NCBI GenBank assembly: GCA_964034945.1
Contig: OZ035960.1
Coordinates: forward strand, 80,261,331-80,325,330
Source: Chrysopilus asiliformis
Lineage: Eukaryota; Arthropoda; Insecta; Diptera; Rhagionidae
Direction: 5' to 3'
DNA: 64,000 bases
Position numbers and translations under genes: made by a program. A model generated the notes under the pieces. It was not told the DNA's origin. It did no database searches and was given only the letters and a program-made list of their open reading frames with translations. This document shows positions 45,664 to 60,600 of the stretch, piece after piece (positions within the stretch are counted from its first letter, which is position 1; every line of letters starts with the position of its first letter).

Positions 45664-48600
45664 ATGAGCTTTCCTAAAATAGACGAAGAGGCGTTAACTC
45701 GGGGAGATAAATCAATAGCCGAGATATCAGACACAATATGCGAAGGTGTGATAAACAATATTCACATTTTCTGATGTAATCTAAAATTTAATATATTTCA
45801 GATCTTCTTACTTCGAAATATGATATTGTAGTGTTAATGGAGTCTTTGGGGTTCGCCTTAACTTCCAAAACCGTTTACCTCAGAGCTTGTGGTGTGAAGT
45901 TACTGTCTTTGATATTGGGTCAAATATCCAACGACTTCTTAACTACACCTCAACTCGAGTTTATTGGCGCTTTTTATTGTGATCGTGTAAAGGACAATCA
46001 AGAAGTACTGGCAGCTGTTCTAGAGGGGTTTATTGCTATTTTCAAAATGACTGCGATACCAGAAAATTTAGGAAACGACTTTGTACGCACTTTTCAATGC
46101 CACATAACTTGTCAGAGTCAATCTCGTCAAGATCGTGAGAAGATTTTTATTATTCTACAATCCTTAGTGGAAACAGGACGACTTGGTAGGTCTTCATAAC
46201 AGCAACCTTTTTAACAATAAGGATAGATATTTTTAATGCGTTGAGGTCGTGTGAGGCACGTGGTATCACAATACTATAATTTAGTAAAAATTGCGTGGTA
46301 AAGCATTTGATGCACAGAACTAGATAAAACCCTTGGAAAAAATTGACGGTCTGGGAAACCTTTTTGAAGTGAAAACTTCTTTAGCGGCGTTGTGAGTGAT
46401 TTCAAACTCGATGAAACGAAAAAGCGACAGTAAAAAGAGATAGGATATTTTAGCCTACGAGAAAATGAGATAGAATACAGATGGGTGCCAGTCAATTTAT
46501 CGTAAACAAGATTGATGGGAAGGGGGAAGGGGGAAGGGGAGAAGGGAGAAGTGTTAGGAGGGAGGAAGTGGAGAGAGGAGGCGATAAATTACTGATGTTT
46601 CGTCATACATTGCAATATATACATATCTATATATATAAAAATGGATGTTTTATTGTTTGTCTGTTTGTCTGTCTGCCTGAGATTACAAAACTCAAAAACT
46701 ACTGGACCGATTTTTATGCGGTTTTTTGCAAAATAATCTGTGTTGCCAGGAGCAGGTTTTTAGCTATGTAGATTTTCAAAATTCGAAACGGAAGGTCCTG
46801 TAAGGATAATGAAAATATCCTTTTTCCCATTTTTCCCCGGAAAAATTTGCATTTTAGGGTTTTTGGGGTCGCTGATCACGAATCCGGTATTAGATTTTCA
46901 AAATTCGAAACGGAAGGTCCTGTAAGGATAATGAAAATATCCTTTTTCCCATTTTCCCCGGAAAAAATTGCATTTTAGGGTTTTTGGGGTCGCTGATCAC
47001 GAATCCGGTATTAGATTTTCAAAATTCGAAACGGAAGGTCCTGTAAGGATAATGAAAATATCCTTTTTCCCATTTTCCCCGGAAAAATTTGCATTTTAGG
47101 GTTTTTGGGGTCACTGATCACGAATCCGGTATTAGATTTTCAAAATTCGAAACGGAAGGTCCTGTAAGGATAATGAAAATATCCTTTTTCCCATTTTTCC
47201 CCGGAAAAATTTGCACTATAGGGTTTTTGGGGTCACTGATCACGAATCCGATATTAAATTTTCAAAATTCGAAACGGAAGGCCCTGTAATGAAAATATCC
47301 TTTTTCCCATTTTTCCCCGGAAAAATAGGCACTATGGGGTTTTTGGGGTCACTGATCACGAATCCGGTATTAGATTTTCAAAATTCGAAACGGAAGGTCC
47401 TGTAAGGATAAATATCCTTTTTCCCATTTTCCCCGGAAAAATTTGCATTTTAGGGTTTTTGGGGTCACTGATCACTAATCCGGTATTAGATTTTCAATAA
47501 AAATATAATATGACTTTTGAACTTGGTACCAATATTATAATAAATAAACGCTATAACTATACCACACCTGATACCGCATTCGTCTCTTTCTCCCGCTGTT
47601 TAGTTTTCCTAAGGTTTCACTTCTACCGCGTGTGCACTGCACACACATGTTTTTTTTTTTGATGTCTGGCCTATGAATTTTGTGGCTCCAATGGGGAAAA
47701 TTTACAACAAGCAATATATCTCAAAAATTTTTATAATATTTCAAGGCAATTAAAAAAATATTTGTCTTTCAATATTTGGGAAAAAAGGAATTTTTTTGTT
47801 TAAAATCTGAAAACATCGGCTTAAAAAATTTAACAAAAACACTAATAATTTCTAAATGAAGATATGATCCCCAAAACTGATTTTTTTAAAATCCGTTTCA
47901 TGACATAGTATCACAATAGTTTTTAATTGGGTTTTCAAAACTGGCGATATATGATTAACAAATTGTAACCGCCAAAATTATTTTGGGAGCCCGAATTAAC
48001 GTATAGATAAAAGTTTTGTATGACAAATGAGTATGACAAACGATATGTTAATTCATATTTTCAACACAAAAATATCTGATGTGAACAGCATATGACTTTC
48101 TTATACAACATTTACGTTTCTGCACAATTTAGACTATAACCTGACGAATAAAATATTAGTTTACATAAAAATATGAATTTTTATTTTACAAAATCTGAAA
48201 TATCTCGATAACGGTAAAAGATATCTATTTACAGCAAAAAACAAAAATGTAGAGAACTTTAATATCTTTAAAGTTTGTTTTAACTACTTTTTTCGAAAAA
48301 TCGTTTGCAAGTAATTCGAAAAATACTAATTTTTTCATATTTCAATGTGAAAGGCAAAAATTATTCTTTTCAATTTACAATAACTCATGTATTGAACCAC
48401 CAAAAACTCGTTATTTTTCATTAATTGGACCATTTCTTCCGCCATCCTCCTTACAATCGAGACAGTTTTTTTTAAATTTTCTCGAAAACGGTGAGTCATA
48501 TTGATTATAAAGGTAAAATGTGTTTAAAATAGAATTTTACATAATTTATCCATACATCAAAATTTGATCGGACCACTGCTTCCCTCTCCCATACAACAGG

Positions 48601-51600
48601 AATATTTTTTTTTGTGTTTTTTTTTGGAGTGGAGTTGCCGATAGAGCGCAATAGAGCTTTGCCATATTTATTTTATTTTCTTCTTCATCAGGATTGGGGA
48701 TCCAATCTTTGGTTTGGTACTCCTATTGTGAAGGCGATTTTGGATTGTTCCTCTCGCTATATCAAATGATCTAGCCGCCTTTTTAATCCGTAAGCCTTTC
48801 TCTATTTCTTGCAGAGCTTGTTGCAATTCGTCTTCTGAATATTGTCTTTTTTTGACTAAACAATAGAAGAAATGCGTCAAAGGTTTAGCCTGGCTTTACA
48901 AAAAAAAATTATACTTTTTAGTGGAAAAAAATATTTTGTAAAGAAACATGTAAATCACTTGTTTAACCACACGAAATCAGTTGTCGCACGAAGAGAAGAT
49001 CTCAGCGCAGTTATACCTTTCATAAGTAGCATACTAAAACCGGTTGTTTACAAAAACGGCAAATTCGAGCCAGTATTTGTGTAAAATTTCGATTCTATCA
49101 CCCAATAAGCTAAAAAAATAGGAGCCTAAGTAGATAGCGTAAAAGCAGGGATGTATCTAAAAAGTCTTACCTGTAATTAAATACAACACAAAAAATGGGG
49201 ATAGGGCCCCAGGAGAGAAATATGAAACAGGACACCCTGGTGTTGTACTGAACACAATACAAAAAAAGTTTACCTCGATATCTGTAATGATGTAGAATTT
49301 AGGAGCGACAGGGAATACAGTACAATCGCGATTATATGTACTCGCGATTATATGAACCTCGCGGTTATATGACTGCCCAAAAATTTGTATGAAGCCTCAA
49401 TTATATGATGATTGCGAATCGAAAAAACCTCGATTATGTGATCATCGATATTATTTCGAGTAAATAACTGGATTTTTTTAAAAGGAGGATGCAGTGAACT
49501 TTGAGCTTAATGCTTGGACAAATGATATTCCAGATCTTGTTGAAGATTTTAGTGTAGATGAAGACGATTGTCAGCAAAGTGAGGATGACGAAATTTTTAC
49601 TTTGAAAAAAATTATCACCCAAACTGAGGCTATCAAAGCTCTCAATATTGCATTGGATTGGGCTGTTGAGAACGACGTTGACTCAACAGAGATCGGAACG
49701 CTGTAAAGACTTGAAAAAAGGCTGTTTTAACAAATATAAGCAACATTAGACAACAAAATTTATTAAAATACTTTAACAAAAATTAAATTTTTGTGAGAAG
49801 ATTAAAAAATACTTAACACTTTAACCTTTGTTTGTATTACACGTAAGGAAACCTGAAAAAAAAAATAGAAAATTTGACCCTCGGTTATATGAAAACCTTG
49901 ATTATATGACCCACCCCAACATTAATTAGATCATATAATCGCGATTGTACTGTACTTACATCGACACCCAGTCAATCTTTTCATTAAAAAAAAAACGCTC
50001 TAAAAAGGAAAAACAAATTTTAGTGGCGCTGTGTATCAGAAATAAAAGCTAGATAAATATTTTATTTATTTTTTATGTTTTCATCTCGCTTTTATTTCTG
50101 ATACTCAAGCTTTTATCTCGCTTTTATTTTTGATAAGGATAACACAAATATCCTTTTTCTCATTTTGCTTGGAAAAACTGGCTGCTGATCACGAATCTGG
50201 TGTTGGAATTTCGAAATTGGGAACGAAATTTGCTTTAAAGGTAACTTAAATATCCTTTTTCCCATTTTTTCTCTTCAAAATTTCTCTTCTTAGAACTTCA
50301 AAATTCGAAACGGCATACACTATATTAAGAAAACTATAACAGATAGAAGTATGACTATTGGGTTGAGCAATGATTAAACTAACAACTTCATGTTGTATTT
50401 TTTTTTAGTTTTTGCTCCCAATTTTTTTTTGTGGGTTAATAAAATTTATGAAATTTTAATGATCTTTGGTACACGGGAAAACAAAACCGGTGTGATATAG
50501 GTCGTTGAAATGTTCTACAGAGTTACAGAAAAAAAACCCTTTTCTAACAACTGTGTAATATATTTTCAGAAAAAATGTTTTAAATAAAAACTTTAGTACC
50601 TTTTTAACAGAAGTAAAAAAGCCCTTTTTCTATAATCTTCGATAATCTTCGGAGCAAAAACGCTTTATTAAATACTAGCAGACCCTACGTTGGCAGCTAA
50701 AAGTTTTTTGTATAAATTTTAGAATGCCAAAAAACCATAAATAACTTAAAAAGTTTTGGGAAAAAATGTTATCCTTACAGGACCTTTCGTGTCGAATTTT
50801 GAAAATCTAATATCGAATTCGTGTTAAGCGATCTCAAACATAATGCCAATTTTCCCGGGGAAAAATGGGAAAAAGGATATTTCCGTTTTCCTGTCAGGAC
50901 CTTCCGTTTCGAATTTTGAAATTCCAACACCGGATTCGTGATCAGCGACCCCAAAAACCCCATAACGCCAATTTTTCCGGGGAAAAATGGGAAAAAGGAT
51001 ATTTTCGTTATCCTCACAGGACCTTCCGTTTCGAATTTTGAAATTCCAACACCGGATTCGTGAACAGCGACCCCAAAAACCCCATAATGGCAATTTTTCC
51101 GGAGAAAAATGGGAAAAAGGATATTTGCGTTATCCTTACAGGACCTTCCGTTTCGAATTTTGAAATTCCAACACCGGATTCGTGATCAGCGACCCCAAAA
51201 ACCCCATAATGGCAATTTTTCCGGAGAAAAATGGGAAAAAGGATATTTGCGTTATCCTTACAGGACCTTCCGTTTTGAATTTTGAAATTCCAACACCGGA
51301 TTCGTGATCAGCGACCCCAAAAACCCCATAATGGCAATTTTTCCGGAGAAAAATGGGAAAAAGGATATTTGCGTTATCCTTACAGGACCTTCCGTTTCAA
51401 ATTTTAAAATCTAACATAGCAAAAACCTGCTCCTGGCAACGCAGATCAGTTTGCAAAAAACCGCGTCAAAATCGGTCCAGTAGTTTTTGAGTTTTGTAAT
51501 CTCAAACGGACAGACAAACATCCATTTTTATATATATAGATATTTACCAACTTGAGAACGGGAGCAGATATAAAATTTATGATCAGTACGGAATCCGTTT

Positions 51601-54600
51601 CAGGAAAAAATATGAGGATGTATGTGTATCTGTTTTTCGGTCTGTCGGTCTGTCCGTTGCACGTATCTTAAATAACTTGAGAACGCGTTGATCTAGCGAC
51701 TTGAAATTACTTGTGGATAAGTTTTACAAAAATCGTAGTTTTCTATCCACATTTGAAAAATAACGGTAAGTCTAACGTTTATCTCCCATACAATTTTTTT
51801 TAAATACCGTTTTTTTTTTAATTTGTCGAAACCTATGGGCTTTTGGGGGAAAAAATGAATATGGCAAAATTTAAAGAATATAACATTTTCTATATTTTAT
51901 GCTTTAGCGGTTTTTTGTATCTTTGACGGATCTCAAGATATTTGAAAAAAAAATTAGTTTTTTGAAAGTCTCTCGAAAACTTTGCACTTTTATGAAAAAA
52001 ATGTATAGAACCAAATTTATAGGAAATTAAAACCTACATTTTTTCCTATAACGGTTTTTACGTATTTTAGATGGTTCTAAAAAATTTTTTTTGGAGTAAA
52101 AAATTTTTTTTTGAGTTTTTTACTTTTGTATCTAAAACTATTATAAAAAGTTGCTTATTAGCAAAATCGGGCATGAAAGAATTAATAAGCAGCTTGTGAT
52201 GATAAAGACAATATCGGCAGAAAGTTTCCATTCTATAATTTTTCAAAACTATAAAAAACGTTTTTTTAATTAATGAATTCCTGATTATTTCCTTTAAGTT
52301 TGCGTTCAACATGTTTTTAGATTTTCCTTTATACATTTTTACAGTTTTATTTTAGAAACCGTTATGTTTTATTATCTTTAAGATACTCATGACTTGGATG
52401 TTCTATATACGGTGATAAACATGATTGATGGCGAACGAGATCCAAGGAATTTGACATTAATTTTTTCTTTTATGCCACAAGCGTTGAGCAAATGTGAATT
52501 GAAGCATTTAGCTGAGGACGTATTTGAAACATTCGCTTGTTATTTTCCGATTGATTTTACTCCAGTGCATAACCAGGATGAGCCATTCATAACCAGAGAG
52601 GATCTAGCAAATAAACTAGCAAATTGCTTGACAGGATCAAATGACTTTATTCAGTGGACAATGGATTTAGCATTTGAAAAATTCGAAAGTGATCTCGTAG
52701 TCGCTAAATTAGATTCTCTAGAGTTAATGGTATGTATTCTTTATTTCAATATAAAATTTATTAAAATCCTTAGCAAGTAGAGAAAAAATTTCAAAATCTT
52801 TATTTTGTTTACACACGCACGGTAATCACAAAGATTCCGGCAAAGCTAAACATTAAGTGTAGGAGTAATGAAAAATCCCGGTATAAAGTTGGGAGTGGCT
52901 TTCACAACTATTAAGTATAGCTATTGTTAGTTAATGGCGTTTCCGATTGTCGTACTCTTTTTGCTCTAAAATTGCTCGCTCAGAAAACTATAAAATCTCG
53001 GGCTATTTTTAATTGATATTTATAACAGTTATAGGGATTATATTAATCTATTAGACATAGCATTTCCCGATGTTCCAATATCCTAATTTTTTCAGAATAT
53101 AAGCAACGCGATAACAGCGTCGCCCGCGGAGTTGTATAAAATAAGTGAAACGCGATTTCAATGTATACCGTGGTTAGAGGGTTAAATCTGTTAAATCTTT
53201 ATTTTAAAAATCTACCCCAGACATTTGTGCCTATAGCATTCAGCACCGAGACAATTTTAAGGAACCGGGTTTTCGGTGCTAGAATGTTCGAGAACCGGGT
53301 ACCAGGTTCTGGAACCGGTGCTGAAAATGTAAATAAAAAATAAGAAATTACCAGTAAAAAATTCACCTTTTGAATTACTCTGTGGCATTATAAGAAAACA
53401 TCATATTTGATTTTTTTCATCGAGTGTATGACAGCAGAAATGGGAAGTAAAACAACAAAACCAATTTCTATAGTGTAGTGCTTACTCTATTGGAAGTTAA
53501 TGAGGAAATGTCTTACTTTCCATTCTATATAATAGCCTATACATAAAAAACACATTATAACTTTACAGGAAATTTAATACTTTCAGTGAACGCATATAAA
53601 TCTATTATATTGTTGTTGTTTTAAAGAGACTGTGAATTCTATTTGTAAAGAAAATGTAATCGGATGGCTTAATTTTGCATTAATATTTTAATTCACAGTC
53701 ATTATTAATAGAAATATGTACTTACATTATTTCGTAATGTAAATATTCAGCAGCGATCGAACAGTATTTTGCCTATTTTAGCATGTAAGAAATTGCTTGC
53801 TTTCAGCGCCGAAAACCGGGAAATTTTACCCAATTCAATCTCGATTTTCGGTTCCAGAAAATTGCCGGGATTCCCGGAAACCGGGTTTCAATGCTCTATT
53901 TGTGCCACACACAGATGGACTGTCGATTCGACGAACTGAGTTGATGGTGTTTTTCTGTGTCCTGCGTATTTCCATTTTAAATTTCATGTTTTTGTGTGAT
54001 TTTATTACCTTACTAGAAAGTGCCAGGTTTTATTAGTTGGTGTATGTTTTAAAATGTTTTAAAAATTCAAAAAATACTAATTTGATGTTAAATGAGAACA
54101 CATTGTTATTTTTCAAAACTTAGAACGCATTTTTCGAAAAGGTCCCTGTTTGATTTAACACCAGCCCTCTAACGATGGAGTCAACAGGGTTGCAAAGTAC
54201 GTGCTCGATATATTGAAAAGTTGTCCCGTGCTGTAGTTAGGTTCCTCAAAGATTCAGTGTTCGAACAAAAATGCTCTGCGAACTTTGATGGTCTGGGGTT
54301 TAAGAAACTAATCTCATCATGTTTCTTAAAGCGAAGCTATGTAGCGCATTGAGTGGCTTCTTTAAAATCGCGTCGCGACTATCAATTATTATAGTAGAAA
54401 GAAACAGGGATGTGATTTCATTCATCGATATTTTTGATTTGAAGTTGCAAGCGACGATTTGTAGTGCATATAGATTTATAGAATTGTAAACAATAACATA
54501 AGAATATAGAAATGTAAACAATAACATAGGAAGTACACTTTTCAAGATAATTAGCACGTAAGCATAAATATAAGCATAGCCACAAACAATGAAAAACCAA

Positions 54601-57600
54601 ATACAGTGGAATCCGGTTATAACGACCTCCAAGGGACCAACATATCTGGTCGTTATATCCGGTTGTTCGTTATAACCGATTCATAGTTTTAACCCTTAAT
54701 TTATGAGGTGAAAAAATATGCGTAAATGATGAGGTGGGGTCCAATGGACCCACATTTTTAAAGTTAATTTAAAATTAAAATAAAACTAATTTTGTTTAAT
54801 TTAGTAAAAATTCAGGTGGTTTTATTCAGTAAGCAATAAAAAAATCACAGTTCCATGTAATAATACTAAAAAAACATTATTTTTTATTCATTTAAAACTT
54901 AATGTTCAAAAATCAATACTAAAAGAACACTATTCTGTCCTTTACAAAAAAAAATATAAAAATAAAAGAATAACCAAAAAAAAATTAACAATCATAATCT
55001 CAAGTTATTTTTCATTATAAATTAATTTTCAGAAAAAAAAAATTAAAGCCAAAAAAATTTTGGACGGCATTCAAATCAAGAAAAAAGTTTACTGCTCAAG
55101 GCATGTTTCGCCTGTATGTTTGGCTCGTAATTTATCAAGCTTCTCGTTGGTCCATTTCAAGATTAAGCTTAACATGTCGTTATTGAAAATGCATTCAAAT
55201 GCATCAAGAATATTATTTGGATTGATGGTCCTTGCTACTTGCCTTAGAGTAGGCAGTCTTAAGATATTATGAGCAGGTGTACGAACGTTTTTTGTTGCCT
55301 CAATTTTAGCCCATTTAAATCTGTTTTTCCCATAAAAATAGTTGGAATGTAAAGATCCTACCATATCATCTTCTGCAAACTCTTCATCAGATGCGTCCGA
55401 AATTGTGGAATTGGTATCATGTTCTGATAACAAGAAATCGCCATCATCAAGGTCTGAACATTCATCATCAGACGGGCTGCTAGTCTGCAAATTTGGCAAA
55501 ACTGGTATCTCAGTGTCACTTTCTTCCGCTTCTTGCATCCATTGCAATATAATTTCATTTGTACCACGGTCACTGACATTAACGTTACTGCAATCAGCTT
55601 TATATGTGGCCATTTTGGTTGCAAAACTAAAAACAAAAAAAGATAAAAAAAATAAAAAAATAACTTAATTGATGAGGTGGGGTCCATTGGACCCACATGA
55701 TCCAAATGCACTACGTTCTAATCACATACCAAATCCGTGCTTTTAACTCGGCATGCAACACCATACTGTATGAAGGTACTGAAGATTTCAGAGTCACTGT
55801 GCTGAAAACATGAGAGCTAGCAACGAGAGAAAAGTCAATGTGGGTCCACTGGACCCACCTCATCAATTAAGGGTTAAAGGTTTTAAAATACATGTGTGAA
55901 GTTCTAAAATACAAAATTTTTATGGCAAATCGTCCGTACATTAAAAAATTAAATTTATTTAATTTTTCTGCAGATATTGAGTAATCATTGTTTGTTTGGA
56001 TTTTTGGTGCAAGAACTCCTTTTCAATTTTCTTTTCAATTCTTAGCACAGCTTCTTTTGAAATCTCATCAAAAATGTTATTGAATAATAGGAATGAACTC
56101 AATGTCGTAATACCCCGAAGTGCTTCATTGACTGAAGGTATGACACAACCTGTTTCTGAAATTTTCACCCAATTTTAAAATTATGTATTGTGATGCATAA
56201 AACATTATTTACCAGTAGTATCTTCTTCATCTTTTTCCTCGATACTAAATTGTCGCCTTTTAGCATTCATTGTGGAATTCACAGTATAAACTACGAAATA
56301 AGCTGAATTAACACAACGTAGATGCACAAAACTTTGACATAACTGATTAGGGGAATTCCCGAAAAGTTCCAACTTTCATTTAATGACTTAAGCAAATGAC
56401 GTTTAGAAGTGCAACAAGTTTGCCCATCCATATGAGTCGTGGCGCTAGCAGCGCGCTGAGCTGCAAATTCGGCAAAAACTAGGGTATCTGACATGGCGGA
56501 CAATTTAGAACATTTGTTAAAAACTTAATCTACCAGGTTTTGATTTTTTTCTATGAGATCTTAAGTTTCGGTCGTTATAAATGATATTTTTTCTGTTTTC
56601 GTAGAAAAAGGGGTCGTTAAAGCCGATATGTCGTTATATCCGGTGTCCTTATAACCAATACCAAAACGCACAGAGTCTTATGGGCTCTGGCCGGGACCTA
56701 AGAAATGCGTCGTTAAAGCCGGTATGTCGTTATAACCGGTGTCGTTATAAGCGGATTCCACTGTATATGATTCATAAATATGCAACGCAGCAATTATGAT
56801 TGAAACACTTCGGACTTCAATCATAATTGATTATTAACCAAAATGCATAATATAAATGTTGAAAAGATCGATGAACTTAAATAGCCTAGTTAACATTAAA
56901 TAGCTATAAAAGAAATTGTAACATATGAAATAAAATCAGAAGTTATTTTCATTTAGATTGAAAAAGTAAAATTGCTTGTTACTTCTCCTCGGCAATAAGG
57001 TACCAGCCTGGTAAGTTCGGCTTAGTACCTTTGCCTTGTCTAATATTCGGGCTGCTGAAAAGCGCCTAAACTATTAGCTGGTTCTCTTGCCAGCTGTATA
57101 AAATAAAGAATAAGACTATAGTTAACATTTCATTCTCTCTAAATTTCATATCAATGACTTCAAATATTTCTTCATCATTCTGACACTTAATGATCTCTTC
57201 ATTTAATTGATGTCTTGGGGATAATACATAAAAAACGAAACCAAGCACGAAGTAATTTTAACATCAAAAAACTACAATATGATAATAACGAAACTTATCC
57301 TAAATACACCTTTAAAAATTGCGACTCTGTACAAATCTCCAAACCAAAAAACTGACGACTTCTTAGTAGAACTGGACAATATACTAGAGAAAAATAAAAA
57401 TATGATATTATTATGTGATTCTAACATTAATCTACTTGGATCAAACCACGCAATACGTAATTATTTGGATATAATTCACTCAAGCAGTTACAGAATTTTA
57501 AATGAAATTGACATCACAAAAGCGACTCGGACGACAAATAACACAAATACAATAATAGACCATGTTATTTTGGACGAAAATATCCATAACAAATTGCAAT

Positions 57601-60600
57601 TTAGCATAAACATAGAAGAAATCGAATTCTCGGATCACAATGCAATCTTTGTCAACACTGAGATACCAAAGAGTTTTGAGCAGTTCCCAATGGTTAACCA
57701 TTACTTCCAGAAACTAAACTTTGCACAATTTGAAAAAAAAGTAAAAGAAGAAATGACAAAATTTGATAAAATTGACACTGGGAAATTAATTGATATAATA
57801 AAAGAGTCAAAACAAAATAGTTCAAAAATAGTTAAGATAAGACACAGAGAAAACAAAGACTGGGTAATTAAAGATATATTAAAAATGATTGTAAATAAAA
57901 ACAAATTATACAAGTATGTAAAGAAAAATCCGCAAAATGAGGAACTGAACGAAAAATTTAAAAAAGTAAAAAATCAAATCACAAACATTATAAGACTGGC
58001 TAAAAAAACATACGTCGAAAAACAAATATCAATGGCTGGAACAGACAATAAAAAATTATGGAAGACTATCAACGAAGTTTTAAAAAAACCAAAAAAAGAA
58101 GAAAAGGATATTAAAAGTATCCCAAAACTGAGCATCGATGGAATTGAAACAACAAATCAGACAGAAATTGCAAATAAACTTAACACATACTTTGCCAATG
58201 TTGGTAAAAGTTTAGCAGAAATCGACAAAAGTAAGGTGACTAAACTGATTCCGAATATTAGTAATGATAAAACGATTTTTCTACGACCTGTGCATGAAAA
58301 AGAAGTTATGAAATGGATTGAAGATCTGCAAGAAAAAAGCTCTCCAGGAGAAGATGGAATAACTAATAAAGATCTGAAACACCTAAAATATATAATCTCT
58401 CCCATTTTGGTAGAGCTAATTAATAAAATGTTTCAAGAAGGCTGTTTCCCAGAGATTTTTAAGCGTGGAAGTGTTGTTCCTATTTTTAAAAGTGGAGAAA
58501 AGAAGGACCCAAGTAATTACAGACCAATTACACTGTTATCTTCGATGGGAAAACTATTTGAAAAAGCTATACACACTAGGATATATGATTTTGCACTTGA
58601 ATACGAAATATTAGATAGACAACAATATGGTTTTCAGAAACAAAGCAGTACAGAAGCAGCTACTATAGACGCAATGGAGTTCATTAATGACAAACTAGAT
58701 AAAGGACTTTACACAGTTGGATTATTTGTAGACTTAAAAAAAGCTTTCGACACGGTCAATCATGACATATTACTTGGGCGACTCGAGGAAATAGGAGTTA
58801 GAGGCAAAGCAGGACTACTAGTAAAAAGCTATTTGACAGAAAGACATAACTATTTAAAACTGGACAATGTAAAAAGTGACTGCGTAATTATGGACACAGG
58901 AGTACCACAGGGATCAATACTTGGACCACTTCTTTACATTCTATATGTAAACAATCTACAAAAAGCAGAAATTGGAGATAGATATATAGTATATGCTGAT
59001 GATACTCTGATACTATATCATGGGAAATGTAAGAAGGAGATTGAGAATAAATTAAAAGACGGATTATACAACTACAAACAATGGACGCTTCAAAATAAAC
59101 TCACAATTAACGAAAATAAGACAGAATTTTTGCTTTTTAAGCAGAAAAACAAACCAAATATTGACATAAAAATAGAGATAAACGGTCAACAAATAAAAAG
59201 GGTGTCATCGACTAAATACTTGGGCTTAACAATAGACGAAAAATTAAACTGGACATCACATATATTAAATATAAGGAAAAAGTTAGCACCAATGATTGGG
59301 GTATTGGGCCGTTTCAAAGATTTTAATAAAAAAACTAAAAACTTAATTTACAACGCATATGTACTATCTGCAATTAGATACAATATTATAACGTGGGCAC
59401 AGTGTTCAAGTGATCTTTTAAAATCGGTAAAGAGACTTATGACAAAGGCACTAAAAAAAATAAACGGTTTAAATATACGCACACCAACCACAGAGGTTTA
59501 CATTAAAACGGGCAGTGCTCAATTGCACAAAATTATTGAACTTCAGCGTGCTAAATTTATGTTTAATGTCGTTAGCAACTTAAACAAACACAACTTCAAC
59601 ATCGCTAAGCTTAGGGCGACACACAATCTTGGGACAAGAGGTGACAATTTACTACGTATACCAGCGGCAAGGACGAACAGGAAACACAAAAGTATACTAC
59701 ATGAATCAATAAGGGTCTACAATAATCTGCCAAACAATATAAAAGAAGCCAGAAAAATTGAAAATTTTAGAAATCTTGTAAAGAAATATTTAAGTTTATA
59801 AGTTTTTTGTATTAGTTTTTGTATATTATAGTTAAATTCATTTAATTTATTTATTTATATGTTCTAAAATAAGTTATGATATTTAAATGTTTAAATCTTG
59901 TTAAAACTTTGCTGATACCAGCCTAAGTGCTGTTTGCAATAAATATACAATTATTATATTATTATATTATAATAAATAACATTGCAATAAAATAACATTA
60001 CAGATTGCTACTTTTAGATATCAGTGAGAAAATCGGCGGCAGTAATTTCACAGCCCATTCCTAGTTTTCTATGAGCGAATCATACATAAAATACGTAAAA
60101 CATTTAATAATTTAAGCCACCCCCAACTAATAAAACAGAAATATTTTTAAAGATATCTGAATTGCTACATCAGTCATAATTTTGGTTTTTTTTTCAGCGC
60201 AAGTGCTCCGAGAACTTAGATACTGAGAAGATACATCGGTACGGAGAACAAATATGGAATTTAGTTCGAATAGAAATATTTATGAAGACGCCAAACAAAA
60301 ATTTTAAAGAAGCTTGTGTCGAAACTTTAAAGATTTTTTTAAATCGTTGTGCAGAATCATCACATGAATTAATAGCTGAAATATTGACACATATTTTACC
60401 CCACCTAAGTGATCCAGGCCATCTTATGTTCACTTCAGCAAAATATATTTCTATCGCTTTGGTCACAAGTGAAGTTTTTTTCGAGCTAGCATTCAGTAAA
60501 TTGTGTACAGCTCTTTTATTATCGTTACAACATGATGATTTTAAAGAGCATAAACCAGAACTGATAGATACCTTTTATGAAATTTCAACAAAATCATTAA

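Larger units (their letters stand above)
46186..52382 (+). other. MMS19 intron 2 (6.2 kb, mobile-element filled)
   Basis: The donor is G|GTAGGT after exon 2 and the acceptor is TTTAAG before exon 3. Both flanking exons are phase 1, so the join is in frame. Inside are the inverted module copy at 46367-47661 with a Helitron, a dispersed repeat at 47985-48330, a pogo-type HTH relic near 48668-48850, a Tigger-type element at 49318-49952, a short hairpin at 50033-50104 and a Helitron at 50675-51540. The 800 bp before the acceptor is AT-rich and unrecognised. Confidence 0.85.
52730..60197 (+). other. MMS19 intron 3 (7.5 kb, mobile-element filled)
   Basis: The donor is ATG|GTATGT and the acceptor is TTTTCAG|CGC; the flanking exons are phase 0. 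It contains a hAT-type element (53232-53898), a Tigger-type element split by a piggyBac element (54604-56763), and a LINE with a long sense-strand open frame (57279-59801). No host exon was seen in it. Exon 3 ends in KLDSLELM and exon 4 opens RKCSENLDTEKI, so no conserved block appears to be missing between them. Confidence 0.85.

Noticed and set aside
57066..57248. Minus-strand frame resembling a LINE endonuclease fragment
   Set aside because: The similarity is a faint impression of a few residues and cannot be supported without a search.
60194..60466. Minus-strand frame over MMS19 exon 4
   Set aside because: Shadow of the conserved MMS19 coding exon.
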